Part shown: piece by piece, positions 1 through 8,798 of the stretch
Numbering within the stretch: the first letter of the stretch is position 1
How the letters are laid out: each line of letters begins with the position of its first letter
Assembly (NCBI GenBank): GCA_043753895.1
Contig: JAYUWK010000052.1
Span: forward strand, 124,001 to 188,000
Direction: 5' to 3'
Origin: WLMZ01 sp043753895
Lineage (GTDB): Bacteria > Actinomycetota > Acidimicrobiia > Acidimicrobiales > Ilumatobacteraceae
Length of the DNA stretch: 64,000 nucleotides
The notes under the pieces: generated by a model
Databases searched by the model: none
What the model was told of the DNA's origin: nothing
Seen by the model: only the letters and a program-made list of their open reading frames with translations
Translations under genes and position numbers: made by a program

Positions 1-99
1 TTCATGGTGTCGGTGCATGACCCCCGCGGCCTCGTCGCTGCCGGTAAGGTCACGCGTGTCGTGATCGACGTTCAACGGTTCATGGAGAAGGCCACGTGA
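1..99 (+). CDS. Thioesterase-like protein, C-terminal fragment (partial)
   Basis: The frame is open from the window edge to TGA at 97-99 and encodes the last 32 residues of a protein that begins outside the window. The end reads HDPRGLVAAGKVTRVVID then a basic tail, which resembles the last beta strands of small hot-dog-fold (FlK-type) acyl-CoA thioesterases, where a D-x-x-G-L-(I/V)-x-x-G turn is followed by a strand ending in a hydrophobic-x-D motif. This assignment rests on a short C-terminal pattern only. The next gene starts on a GTG overlapping this stop, so the two are probably cotranscribed. Confidence 0.45.
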   Translation, partial: FMVSVHDPRGLVAAGKVTRVVIDVQRFMEKAT

Positions 100-569
100 G
101 ACATGCTGCGGGCAAGGTGATTCTGCTGTGCGCAGTCGTTGTCGCGAGTGGCGCCTGCAGTAGTAACAAGTCGTCGCTGCCATCGCTCCCCCCGGCGGGC
201 ACGTCGGCCAGCACCGATGTCGCGCCCAACGGCGGGCGCACGCTGACTACCATCCCTCCCTCCACACCCGTACCGGCGGCCACCATCGCGCCCGTGGGCG
301 GCGCTGGACCCACCGCCTGCACGTTTGATGCCATTCATGCCAGTACCGGGCCGGCGCTCGCGGGCACCACCGATGTGGACTTGCGATGTGAGGGCGACTG
401 GGCGTCGTGGGTAGGCCAAGCCAATGACCCCACCACCTCAGATGGCTACTTCGCCGTGGCGAAACGCACGGCCACCGGCTGGAAGACAGTCAATTTCGGC
501 ACCGCCGGTGTCTGCAACGATGGTGGCGTACCCCAGGAACTCTGGACCGCTCTGAACTGCGCGGAATGA
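96..569 (+). CDS. Putative secreted lipoprotein of unknown function
   Basis: 157 residues from a GTG that overlaps the preceding TGA by four bases. The N-terminus is a lipoprotein signal peptide: a short basic region, a hydrophobic core VILLCAVVVA, then lipobox SGAC with Cys at about residue 21, followed by a Ser/Pro/Thr-rich linker. The remaining roughly 90 residues contain several Cys and Trp residues (WASWVGQ) and look like a small extracytoplasmic domain, but I do not recognise a family. It is translationally coupled to a second lipoprotein gene (ATGA overlap at 566-569). Lipid anchoring outside the cytoplasmic membrane is inferred from the lipobox. Confidence 0.7.
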   Translation: MRHAAGKVILLCAVVVASGACSSNKSSLPSLPPAGTSASTDVAPNGGRTLTTIPPSTPVPAATIAPVGGAGPTACTFDAIHASTGPALAGTTDVDLRCEGDWASWVGQANDPTTSDGYFAVAKRTATGWKTVNFGTAGVCNDGGVPQELWTALNCAE

Positions 570-955
570 GCGTGGCCCGCTCGAGCGTCCTCGCCCTGGC
601 ACTTCCGGCACTCATCACGATGAGTACCGGCTGCGCGAGCAACTCGATCAGCACGACCCCTGCGACCTTCCCACAAGCCACGGTGCCATCGTCAATGACA
701 TCACCAGCCACCGCTGCCATCACCGCGGCGACGACCGCCACAGGCATCATCAGTGGAGCCCAGTCCGTGGGATGTGACACCGATCTCGGCACGATGGAAA
801 CAGCTGTCGAGTCGTTCTTCGCGCTCAACGGAAGGTACCCCTACTCCGAAGCCGAACTGGTGCTCTCGGGGGTCCTCGTCGGGCAGAGCGTCTTTCACGA
901 TGTGGGGCCCGACGGCGCAGTCGTGCCTTCGGGCTCGGGTGGATGCCTTCGCTGA
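566..955 (+). CDS. Putative lipoprotein with pseudopilin-like C-terminus
   Basis: 129 residues; the ATG overlaps the stop of the previous lipoprotein gene. The signal peptide ends in MSTGC (Cys about residue 23), then a Thr/Ala-rich linker follows. The C-terminal 55 residues contain CDTDLGTMETAVESFFALNGRYP followed by a Ser-Glu-rich helix start; an ExAVxxFxxxNGRYP pattern is common in the globular parts of type II/IV pseudopilins and related actinobacterial surface proteins. There is no prepilin peptidase site, so this is a free lipoprotein version. Function unknown; the pairing with the adjacent lipoprotein suggests a joint role at the cell surface. Confidence 0.65.
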   Translation: MSVARSSVLALALPALITMSTGCASNSISTTPATFPQATVPSSMTSPATAAITAATTATGIISGAQSVGCDTDLGTMETAVESFFALNGRYPYSEAELVLSGVLVGQSVFHDVGPDGAVVPSGSGGCLR

Positions 956-978
956 ACTGGGGCATTGTCCGAGGCGGG

Positions 979-1007
979 TTCGCCCGGCCCGTCGTAGCGC
1001 CTAGAGT
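979..1007 (+). promoter_or_regulatory. Candidate leaderless promoter for the PAP2 gene
   Basis: TTCGCC at 979-984 and TAGAGT at 1002-1007 are separated by 17 bases, and the GTG start at 1016 lies 8 bases after the -10 element. Transcription would start within a base or two of the start codon, so the mRNA would be leaderless. There is no purine-rich ribosome binding site before 1016. Confidence 0.45.
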
Positions 1008-1015
1008 GATCCCTC

Positions 1016-1879
1016 GTGCCTGTGCAAGCTGAGGTTCCTCACCCGCCGACACGCCCGCGCCTGCCGTGGCTGCGCGAAATACTCGTCATCACTGTTGTCT
1101 ATGTCGTCTACGGATTGGTACGCAATCAGTTCGGTTCGGCGAACCTGGACGTGGGCGACGCTCCGCTGCACGCCTTCAACAACGCCCTGCGGGTGATCGA
1201 CTTCGAAAAGGCAATCGGTCTGTTCTACGAGCCCACCATTCAAGGATGGTTCCTCGGCACGCCGTTCATTGCCTTCTTCAACATTTTCTACGGCACCGCC
1301 CACTTCATCGTCACGCTCGGCGTGCTGATTTGGTTGTTCGTGCGGCGCCATCACGTTTTCGCCCGGTGGCGCACGATGCTGATGGCCACGACCATCCTTG
1401 CTCTCATTGGTTTCGCACTCTTCCCGCTCATGCCTCCGCGTCTCGTCAATGCTTCACCGACGGATTCGCGCTATGGCGGCGGAGACCTGGCTGTTGCACG
1501 TGGCCTGCCTGACTTTGGCTTCGTCGACACACTCCGCGATGACGATGGGCTGTGGTCATTCGATTCGGCCGCGATGGACAACATCTCGAATCAATACGCC
1601 GCAATGCCGAGCCTGCACATCGCGTGGAGCGTGTGGTGCATGCTCGCGCTCTGGCGATTCAGCCGTCGGCGCGTTTCCCGATTTCTTGCGGTCGCGTACC
1701 CGTTGGTCACCCTGACCGCCATCGTCGCCACTGCAAATCACTACGTCATCGACGCGGTGGGCGGACTGGCCATCGTTCTCGCGGGCTACCTCATCGCCAA
1801 CGCTGTCGATCGAGTACACACCAAGGGCGCCAGCGCGGCAGGAGACGGCCCGAGCGAAGATGTCCTCGTCCCTGCCTGA
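1016..1879 (+). CDS. PAP2-superfamily integral membrane protein
   Basis: 287 residues from GTG. The protein has about six hydrophobic segments and the two hallmark PAP2 phosphatase motifs: AMPSLHIAW near residues 198-206 (nucleophile-region His) and NHYVIDAVGG near 241-250 (second catalytic His plus Asp). The order and spacing fit the AUR1/inositol-phosphotransferase-like branch of actinobacterial PAP2 proteins, which act on phospholipid or polyprenyl-phosphate substrates at the membrane. The final 20 bases overlap the start of the following glycosyltransferase gene, suggesting a joint role in envelope glycolipid synthesis. The exact substrate cannot be read from sequence. Confidence 0.85.
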   Translation: MPVQAEVPHPPTRPRLPWLREILVITVVYVVYGLVRNQFGSANLDVGDAPLHAFNNALRVIDFEKAIGLFYEPTIQGWFLGTPFIAFFNIFYGTAHFIVTLGVLIWLFVRRHHVFARWRTMLMATTILALIGFALFPLMPPRLVNASPTDSRYGGGDLAVARGLPDFGFVDTLRDDDGLWSFDSAAMDNISNQYAAMPSLHIAWSVWCMLALWRFSRRRVSRFLAVAYPLVTLTAIVATANHYVIDAVGGLAIVLAGYLIANAVDRVHTKGASAAGDGPSEDVLVPA

Positions 1880-3389
1880 CGAGGGCTCCCACCTCGGAGA
1901 TCCGTCGAGTAACGGCGAATTCCCACCGGGGGAGTCCGTCTCACAGGAACAGGGTTCACGCCAGATCGGGCCGCTCGATGTCGCGATCACCGCACTCGTT
2001 GCTGTCCTTCTGCACCTTCCGGCGCTCATTCGCAAGGCAGCGCTGAACAGCGACGAGGCCACCATCGCAACCGTTGCGCGCATGATGCGAAACGGTGCTG
2101 GTCTCTACGTCGATACTGTCGACCGCAAGCCGCCGGGCGCCTTCGTTCTGTACTGGATCCTCGAGCCGGCGTTCGGAACATGGACGCTCACCGCAGCGCG
2201 GTGGGTCGCGCTCACCACCATTGTAACAGCCGCTTGGGTCATCGCAGTCGAGGCCCGCCGGCGATGGCGATCAGTATCACCGCTGGGCGTTGCGCTTCTG
2301 TTCGTCGTGGCGTTCGCGCTGCTGCCCGCAGAAGACTCGCGTGCAGTTGGCTTCGAAATGCTCGCTACCTTGCCCGCGGTCGGTGCATTCGTCCTCGGGG
2401 CGAGAGGGCGCATCGTGCTCGCTGGAATCGCGCTGGGTTTCGCAGCACTGTTCAAGCAGCCGATGTTGCTCGGCGCGTTGCCGCTGGCCGTGCAATGTCT
2501 CAGCACTCCGGCCCCGTGGGCCCGTCGACTGCTGCGCCTCGCAACCGCCGGTCTGGCGTGCGCCATCACCGTCATCGCTGGACTGGCACCGTTCGGACTG
2601 CGTAACGCACTGTCGTGGTTCGCCGGTAACGGCGACAAGTACCTCGGTGGTACGAGCCTGTCGACAGTGCTGGTAATAGGCCTCGAACAGATCGGCACCG
2701 TCATTGCTCTCACCGCTGGACTGTTGATCCTCGCCGGGGTTGCGTGGGGCCACCGTCGCCTCCCCATGGACCTCGCCGTCTGGGTGATGTCAGGGGTATT
2801 CGCCACCGCCATCGGGCTTCGCTTCATCCTGCACTACTTCAACCAGTTACTGCCTGCTCTCGTACTGGTGGCAGCACCTGCTGTGGTGGGCCGCGAGATC
2901 CTGCGTCGCCCATGGCCGCGCGTGGCGATGGTGTGCCTCGCCGGGGCGGCCACATTCAGCATGATCACCATCCTCATCGCCGATCGCTTCCACGACCTTC
3001 CGAACGTAGATCGTGTCGCCGCAGCAGTGCGCGATCGCACGTCCGTCGGCGACACGGTGTTCGTGTGGGGCCAGGCGCCGGAGATCTACTGGCTCAGCCA
3101 GCGCGATCCGGCGACCCGCTACCCGCATGTGGGCTTCGTCACCGGCATCACCCCGAAACGTCCGGGGGTGCCTGCATACGTGTTGAGCATGCCGAACGCG
3201 GCAGCCAACCTGCTCGAGGACCTGAAGCGCAACCAGCCGGCGCTGATCATCGATGCGGCCATCGCAAGGATCCGTGGCGGTGACCGTTATCCGTTGTCCA
3301 CCAGCCCCATCGAGAAATGGGTCAATGACCACTACTGCGCGATCGACGTCATCGACGGGGTGACCTTGATGGCTCCTTGCGTCAAGTAG
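1860..3389 (+). CDS. GT-C fold membrane glycosyltransferase (GT39/ArnT-like)
   Basis: 509 residues with about ten transmembrane segments. After an approximately 40-residue hydrophilic N-terminus and the first membrane helix comes NSDEATIATVARMM, the Asp-Glu in the first extracytoplasmic loop being the signature of GT-C enzymes that use polyprenyl-phosphate sugars. A soluble C-terminal part follows, with the segment VFVWGQAPEIYWLSQRDPATR. It overlaps the PAP2 gene by 20 bases, so the pair is likely an operon acting on lipid-linked sugars. Acceptor and sugar are unknown. Downstream the gene faces an SDR gene, with 29 bases between the stops. Confidence 0.75.
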   Translation: MSSSLPDEGSHLGDPSSNGEFPPGESVSQEQGSRQIGPLDVAITALVAVLLHLPALIRKAALNSDEATIATVARMMRNGAGLYVDTVDRKPPGAFVLYWILEPAFGTWTLTAARWVALTTIVTAAWVIAVEARRRWRSVSPLGVALLFVVAFALLPAEDSRAVGFEMLATLPAVGAFVLGARGRIVLAGIALGFAALFKQPMLLGALPLAVQCLSTPAPWARRLLRLATAGLACAITVIAGLAPFGLRNALSWFAGNGDKYLGGTSLSTVLVIGLEQIGTVIALTAGLLILAGVAWGHRRLPMDLAVWVMSGVFATAIGLRFILHYFNQLLPALVLVAAPAVVGREILRRPWPRVAMVCLAGAATFSMITILIADRFHDLPNVDRVAAAVRDRTSVGDTVFVWGQAPEIYWLSQRDPATRYPHVGFVTGITPKRPGVPAYVLSMPNAAANLLEDLKRNQPALIIDAAIARIRGGDRYPLSTSPIEKWVNDHYCAIDVIDGVTLMAPCVK

Positions 3390-3418
3390 ACGGCTCGGGC
3401 ACGAATGGGCGGTCGCAA

Positions 3419-4204
3419 CTAGAAGCTGTGGTAGCCACCATCGATGGTGACCACGTCGCCCGTATGCCAACTGCTCGCCCGACTGGCGAAATACACGGCG
3501 ATACCACCGATATCGGCAGGCGTACCCCACCGTCGCATCGGAACGCGTGGCATCACCTTGGCCACGAACGTGTCCCAGCTGAACGCTGGCGCAGTGAGGT
3601 CGCTCTCGACCCAGCCGGGCAGGATCGCGTTCGCCCGAATCCCATGGCGCGCGTGCTCGACCGCAATGCCCTTCATCATCGCGACGAGGCCGGCCTTCGA
3701 CGCGCCGTAGCTTTGTCCGGCCTGCTGTCCGAAATAGGCAGACCCACTCGTGATGAACACCACCGAACCGCCACCACCTTGTTCGACCATGTGGCGAACC
3801 CCCTCCTGCGCGGTGAAGAATGCGCCATCGAGATTGATCCGCATGACGCGACGCCACTCGTCGGCAGTGGTCTGGAGAAAGCTCGCCGCCTTCGATCCGA
3901 CGCCTGCGTTCACGAAAACACTGTCGACACGCCCCAGTTCCTCGACGGTTCGGTGCATCGATCGCACCACCTGAACCTGATCACCCACGTCGCAGATGAG
4001 ATCAAGCACGCGGTGGCCATGGTGCTCGAGTTGTGCTCGGGCTGCTGCGTTCTTCGCAGCATTCGTGCCCCAGATCGCGACGTCGGCCCCGTGGACGGCG
4101 AGCGCGTCGGCCATACCGAGCCCGATCCCGCCGTTCGCGCCAGTGACCAGCGCCACGTGTCCATGGAGATCGAAGGGGCTCGTGGAGTCTGCTGGAGTCG
4201 TCAC
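3419..4204 (-). CDS. SDR-family oxidoreductase
   Basis: 261 residues starting at GTG 4204, chosen because the conserved part begins shortly after it and a longer frame would run into dxs. Rossmann dinucleotide motif TGANGGIG lies near residue 20; the catalytic Ser is in FITSGSAYFG and the Tyr-Lys pair in SYGASKAG; the C-terminus ends DGGYHSF, as in classical FabG-like SDRs. It catalyses NAD(P)H-linked oxidation or reduction of an alcohol/ketone; substrate unknown. It is transcribed away from dxs, the 76-bp gap holding both promoters. Confidence 0.85.
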   Translation of the reverse strand: MTTPADSTSPFDLHGHVALVTGANGGIGLGMADALAVHGADVAIWGTNAAKNAAARAQLEHHGHRVLDLICDVGDQVQVVRSMHRTVEELGRVDSVFVNAGVGSKAASFLQTTADEWRRVMRINLDGAFFTAQEGVRHMVEQGGGGSVVFITSGSAYFGQQAGQSYGASKAGLVAMMKGIAVEHARHGIRANAILPGWVESDLTAPAFSWDTFVAKVMPRVPMRRWGTPADIGGIAVYFASRASSWHTGDVVTIDGGYHSF

Positions 4205-4280
4205 CCGCGAGACGATAGTGACGTCGTGCGAGTACCTGGCGATGCGGGAGCCAGCCCAGAGCGGTAGCGTCAAGGGCGAT

Positions 4281-6236
4281 ATGACTCTCGAGTCCATCCA
4301 CGAACCTGCCAACCTACGCCCGTTGTCGTATCCCGAGCTTGACGAACTGGCTGGCGAGATCCGCGACTTCGTGGTTCGGGCGGTTGCCGACACGGGCGGA
4401 CACCTCGGATCGAACCTCGGCGCGGTGGAGCTCACGCTCGCGCTACACCGCGTCTTCGATTCGCCACGCGACCCCATTTTGTGGGACACCGGACATCAGG
4501 CCTACATCCACAAGATCGTCACCGGTCGCCAGTCTCTGTTCGACTCACTCCGCCAGTCAAACGGCCTCTCTGGCTACCCCAGTCGCGAGGAGAGCAAGCA
4601 TGACTTTGTCGAAAACAGCCATGCGAGCACGATCTTGTCGTACGCGTACGGTCTAGCCGTGGCGCGCGATGCCGGCATGGCCGGCGATCGTCGCCATATC
4701 GTTGCGGTCATCGGTGACGGTTCGATGACGGGCGGCATGGCATACGAGGCGCTCAACAATCTGGGCCACAGCAAGCGGCGGGTCATTGTTGTGCTCAACG
4801 ACAACGGACGTAGCTACGCACCGACAATCAGCAACCTCACGGCGTCGCCAACGAGCCTGTCGGTACCAGAGGCCGAACGCCCCAACGACTCGCACTCGTT
4901 GCCCGAACGAATCACCGATCGGCTCAGTCACACGCTCACCAATGTCCGTCTCAATCCCGTGTACGTCCGTCGCCAGCGCAGGATCGAGAACTTTCTCCGC
5001 GAACTGCCTGTGGTGGGTCCGCAGGCAGAGAAGGGGATGGAGGCGTTCAAGGCTGCCGTGCGCGAGTTCCTGCAGCCACCCTCGTTTTTCGAGGCGCTCG
5101 GTGTGCGCTATGTCGGCCCAGTAGACGGCCACAACATCGAAGAACTCGAGCATGCGTTCCGCAACGCCATCGAACTCTCGAGCGAGGGCCCGATATGCGT
5201 GCACGTGATCACACAAAAGGGTCGCGGCTACTCGCCGGCCGAGGACGACGACGAGAAGCATCTCCACGACACCCCTGTTTTCGACCCTGCAATCGGCCCG
5301 CCAAAGGCCATCCCCACCGGATACACCCAGGCGTTTGCGGATGCAATCATCAAAGAGGCCGAGGCCGACACGCGTATTGTCGCGATCACCGCGGCGATGC
5401 CCGGACCGACGGGATTGATCCCGTTCGAGCAGCGTTTCCCCGATCGACTCTTCGACGTCGGAATTGCGGAGCAACACGCGGTGACCGGCGCCGCGGGTAT
5501 GGCCATGGGCGGGCTTCGCCCTGTCATTGCGCTGTACAGCACGTTCCTCTCGCGCGCGTGGGATCAGGTTGTCTACGACGTCGCGCTGCATCGCCTTCCG
5601 GTTGTGTTCTGTCTCGACCGTGCCGGCATCACCGGCGACGACGGCCCGAGCCATCACGGCGTCTACGACATGGCGCTGCTCTCGAAAGTGCCGGGTATGC
5701 GCGTGCTCGCACCATCGAGCGCACAGGAACTCGGCGTGATGCTGCACGACGCCATGCAGCTCGCCGATGACGGTCCGGTGGTGATTCGGTATCCGAAGGG
5801 CGCGGCGCGACAGGTCACCGAACACGAGGTCGGCGGTGGTCTGCGCGCACGTTGCATCCATCAGGGCAATGGCAGTGTCTGCGTGCTCGCCATCGGCAAG
5901 ATGGTCGCCCTTGCCGAGAAGGCCGCCGAGCAGCTGGCCAGCGAGGGTTGCGACATCTCGCTGTGGGACGTGCGCAGCTGCGCTCCGCTCGATCCGGAGA
6001 TGATTGCCGACGCTGCGCGCCACGCGTTGGTCGTCACCATCGAAGACGGCATTCGTGATGGCGGCATCGGCATGAACATTGCTGACCGTGTTCACGCGCT
6101 TGCCCCATCGGTTCCTGTAGAGGTGCTCGGTATCCCCACAAAGTTCATTCCCCAGGCAAAGCCCGACCGCATCCTGGCCCAGCTCGGCCTCGACGCCGAC
6201 GGCATCGCGGCCACCATCCGATCACGATCGCGCTGA
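4281..6236 (+). CDS. dxs: 1-deoxy-D-xylulose-5-phosphate synthase
   Basis: 651 residues from ATG 4281; the open frame extends upstream but homology to DXS begins here, with AAGGGCG as a weak ribosome binding site. It condenses pyruvate and glyceraldehyde-3-phosphate, the first step of the MEP isoprenoid pathway, using TPP. Visible marks: N-terminal GHLGSNLGAVELTLALH, GDGSMTGGMAYEALNN (TPP/Mg motif, about residue 145), VITQKGRGY near 310, catalytic Glu in GIAEQHAVTGAAGMA near 397, and the C-terminal transketolase-like domain. Length is normal for the family. hisN follows after five bases. Confidence 0.97.
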   Translation: MTLESIHEPANLRPLSYPELDELAGEIRDFVVRAVADTGGHLGSNLGAVELTLALHRVFDSPRDPILWDTGHQAYIHKIVTGRQSLFDSLRQSNGLSGYPSREESKHDFVENSHASTILSYAYGLAVARDAGMAGDRRHIVAVIGDGSMTGGMAYEALNNLGHSKRRVIVVLNDNGRSYAPTISNLTASPTSLSVPEAERPNDSHSLPERITDRLSHTLTNVRLNPVYVRRQRRIENFLRELPVVGPQAEKGMEAFKAAVREFLQPPSFFEALGVRYVGPVDGHNIEELEHAFRNAIELSSEGPICVHVITQKGRGYSPAEDDDEKHLHDTPVFDPAIGPPKAIPTGYTQAFADAIIKEAEADTRIVAITAAMPGPTGLIPFEQRFPDRLFDVGIAEQHAVTGAAGMAMGGLRPVIALYSTFLSRAWDQVVYDVALHRLPVVFCLDRAGITGDDGPSHHGVYDMALLSKVPGMRVLAPSSAQELGVMLHDAMQLADDGPVVIRYPKGAARQVTEHEVGGGLRARCIHQGNGSVCVLAIGKMVALAEKAAEQLASEGCDISLWDVRSCAPLDPEMIADAARHALVVTIEDGIRDGGIGMNIADRVHALAPSVPVEVLGIPTKFIPQAKPDRILAQLGLDADGIAATIRSRSR

Positions 6237-6241
6237 TCCGG

Positions 6242-7030
6242 GTGGCATACGACCACGAACTCGCGTTCGCGTACGAGCTCGCCGACATCGCAGATGCGCT
6301 CACCATGCCGTTCTACGAGCACCGTGCGTTCACCGTGGAGCGCAAGGCTGATCGCAGCGAAGTCACCGAAGCCGACCGGCAGGCCGAGGGTGCAATGCGC
6401 GCGGCGGTCGCCTCAGCGTTTCCGAACCATGGCTTCTTCGGCGAAGAGGAAGGCGTCTCGGGTGACCTTGAATCGCCGTGGCGCTGGATCGTCGATCCCA
6501 TCGACGGCACGAGCAACTTCGTGCGCGGTATCCCGGTGTGGGCCACACTCATCGCGCTCACCCACGCCGAGCACGGCCCGGTCGTGGGCGTGGTATCTGC
6601 GCCGGTCATGCAGCGTCGGTGGGCGGCGGCCGCGGGCCACGGAGCCACGGTCAACGGTCTCCCCATTCGAGTGTCGACTATCGGAGAAATCGACGAGTCC
6701 CAGGTCTGCGTCACCTTCGGCCGCGGTTGGGACATCCTCGGGCTCACCCCTCGATTGGTGCAATTGCAACAATCTGCATACCGAGCCCGCGGCTTCGGCG
6801 ACTTCTGGCAACACATGCTCGTCGCCGAAGGTGCGATGGAAGTGGCCGTCGATGCCATCGGCGTGCAGCCCTACGACCTCGCCGCAGTGCAAGTGGTGGT
6901 CGAACAGGCAGGTGGAACCTTCACGGATCGCCTCGGGGTACGTACCTTCGAATCGAACTCTGCAGTGAGCTCCAATGGGCGGTTGCACGATCAGGTCATC
7001 GCACTCATCTCCCCCGACAACGCGGGCTGA
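6242..7030 (+). CDS. hisN: Histidinol-phosphatase of the inositol monophosphatase fold
   Basis: 262 residues from GTG, five bases after dxs. Metal-site motifs of the IMPase superfamily are present: GEEEG (residues 67-71), DPIDGTSNF (85-93) and the C-terminal PYDLAAVQ with Asp212. The segment YRARGFGDFWQHMLVAEGAMEVAVD is the pattern that separates actinobacterial HisN histidinol-phosphatases from true inositol monophosphatases (Gly-Asp-Phe/Trp before the substrate pocket). It would dephosphorylate L-histidinol phosphate in histidine synthesis. A broader inositol-phosphate phosphatase activity is the main alternative. Confidence 0.8.
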   Translation: MAYDHELAFAYELADIADALTMPFYEHRAFTVERKADRSEVTEADRQAEGAMRAAVASAFPNHGFFGEEEGVSGDLESPWRWIVDPIDGTSNFVRGIPVWATLIALTHAEHGPVVGVVSAPVMQRRWAAAAGHGATVNGLPIRVSTIGEIDESQVCVTFGRGWDILGLTPRLVQLQQSAYRARGFGDFWQHMLVAEGAMEVAVDAIGVQPYDLAAVQVVVEQAGGTFTDRLGVRTFESNSAVSSNGRLHDQVIALISPDNAG

Positions 7031-7049
7031 CACGCCTATCTGCTGAACT

Positions 7050-8786
7050 GTGCCGATGGCAGATCTGCTCATCCGCAACGCACGCCTCGTCGATGGCAGC
7101 GGCTCGCCCGCTCGAATGGCTGATGTCAGTGTGCAGGCCGACCGAATTGTTGCGGTCGAGACCGCCGGAGCCGCATCGACCACAGGCGCCACGCGCGTCA
7201 TCGACGCCGATGGCCTGCTGCTCACGCCCGGGTGGGTCGACGTGCACACGCATTACGACGCGCAGGTGAGCTGGGATCCTTGGATGACACCCTCGTCGTG
7301 GCACGGTGTGACCAGCATCGTGATGGGAAACTGCGGCGTGGGGTTCGCCCCGGCCCGATCCGATCGGCACGAGTGGCTAATCGAGTTGATGGAAGGTGTC
7401 GAGGACATTCCCGGTTCGGCGATGACCGAGGGCATCACGTGGGAATGGAGCACGTTCCCCGAATACCTCGACGCCATTGCCGCACATCCGCATGTGCTCG
7501 ACATCGGCACGCAGATCGCGCACGGGCCATTGCGCGCGTTCGTGATGGGCGAACGCGGCGCATCCAACGACGTCGCCACTGCCGACGACATCGTCGCGAT
7601 GGCTGCGCTGGTCGAAGAAGCGCTGCGCGCCGGAGCGTTGGGATTCAGTACGAGCCGAACCCCACTGCACCGCAGCAAGGCCGGCGAACTGGTGCCCGGC
7701 ACCACGGCCGGCGCCGAGGAGTTGCTCGGTATCGGAGAGGCCATTCGCCGGGTGGGGCATGGCGTATTCCAGTTCGCACCCGAGCACGCCCGCCTCCCCG
7801 TCGACGAGTGGCCGTGGATGCGTGACCTTGCCAGAATCACCGGCCAGCCGGTGTGCGTGAACCTGAACCAGCCCGATTCGGCACCCGAGGTGTGGCGAGA
7901 GGTGCTCGGTTTGCTCGATGCTGCCGCAGCGTCGAACGTGACCCTCTACGCCCAGATCGCAGGGCGGTCCATCGGCATTCTCTATTGCTTGCACGGAAGT
8001 GTGCACCCACTGCTCTTCCATCCCGCCTATGCCGAGGTCGCACACCTGCCCATGCCCGAACGGCTACGCGCACTCGCCGAGCCCGAACGGCGCAGGCGCA
8101 TCATCGAGGACATCCCTGCCGACGGCGGGCTGTTCCGGGCGGTGGTGCTCGACAAGCTCTCACGTATCTATCCGGTGGACGGAGCGAGTATCGATTACGA
8201 GCCGTCTGCGGAGATGTCAGTCGCTGCAGTTGCAGCCTCGAGGGGCCTGCCACCTCTGCAAGTGATCTTGGACCAACTCACCAGCCACGACGGCAACGGC
8301 ATGATCTACGCGCCGTTCTTCAACTACAGCTACGGCGATCTCTCGATGACGTACGAAGCCACGCAGCATCACCGCACCCGCATGGGTCTCAGCGACGCCG
8401 GCGCACACTGCGGAGCAATCTGCGACGGTGGCACGCCTACGTTCATGCTCACGCACTGGGCCCGCGACCGTGCCCGTGGCCCACGCCTACCCCTCGAGTA
8501 CGTCGTGCATCGCCAGACCCAACAGACCGCAGAACTCTATGGCTTGCGCGATCGCGGGTTGGTTGCACCGGGCATGCGCGCCGATCTGAATCTGATCGAC
8601 TACGACGCGTTGTCGTTTGAGATGCCGCGCATGGCGTTCGATCTCCCCGCAGGTGGACGACGGCTCGTGCAGAAGGCACGCGGATACCGGGCCACATTCA
8701 TGGGTGGCGTGCAGACGGTGGCCGACGACGAGTTCACGGGCGAACTTCCTGGTCGGCTCATCCGCGGTCCTCAGCGGCTGGCATAG
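7050..8786 (+). CDS. D-aminoacylase / N-acyl-D-amino-acid deacylase family amidohydrolase
   Basis: 578 residues (GTG 7050; ATG 7056 is an equally possible start). The protein opens with LLIRNARLVDGSG, the beta-sandwich of the amidohydrolase superfamily, then VDVHTHYDAQ with metal-binding His66 and His68, GVTSIVMGNCGVGFAP, and near the C-terminus GLSDAGAHCG with the catalytic Asp. This layout is that of the amidohydrolase-3/D-aminoacylase branch, which hydrolyses N-acyl bonds; many actinobacterial members have unknown substrates. It sits 19 bases after hisN, likely in the same transcript. Confidence 0.85.
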   Translation: MPMADLLIRNARLVDGSGSPARMADVSVQADRIVAVETAGAASTTGATRVIDADGLLLTPGWVDVHTHYDAQVSWDPWMTPSSWHGVTSIVMGNCGVGFAPARSDRHEWLIELMEGVEDIPGSAMTEGITWEWSTFPEYLDAIAAHPHVLDIGTQIAHGPLRAFVMGERGASNDVATADDIVAMAALVEEALRAGALGFSTSRTPLHRSKAGELVPGTTAGAEELLGIGEAIRRVGHGVFQFAPEHARLPVDEWPWMRDLARITGQPVCVNLNQPDSAPEVWREVLGLLDAAAASNVTLYAQIAGRSIGILYCLHGSVHPLLFHPAYAEVAHLPMPERLRALAEPERRRRIIEDIPADGGLFRAVVLDKLSRIYPVDGASIDYEPSAEMSVAAVAASRGLPPLQVILDQLTSHDGNGMIYAPFFNYSYGDLSMTYEATQHHRTRMGLSDAGAHCGAICDGGTPTFMLTHWARDRARGPRLPLEYVVHRQTQQTAELYGLRDRGLVAPGMRADLNLIDYDALSFEMPRMAFDLPAGGRRLVQKARGYRATFMGGVQTVADDEFTGELPGRLIRGPQRLA

Positions 8787-8798
8787 GCGTACCCGCAA

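Noticed and set aside
4653..6095. 480-residue minus-strand open frame inside dxs
   Set aside because: Shadow frame; dxs is intact on the plus strand.
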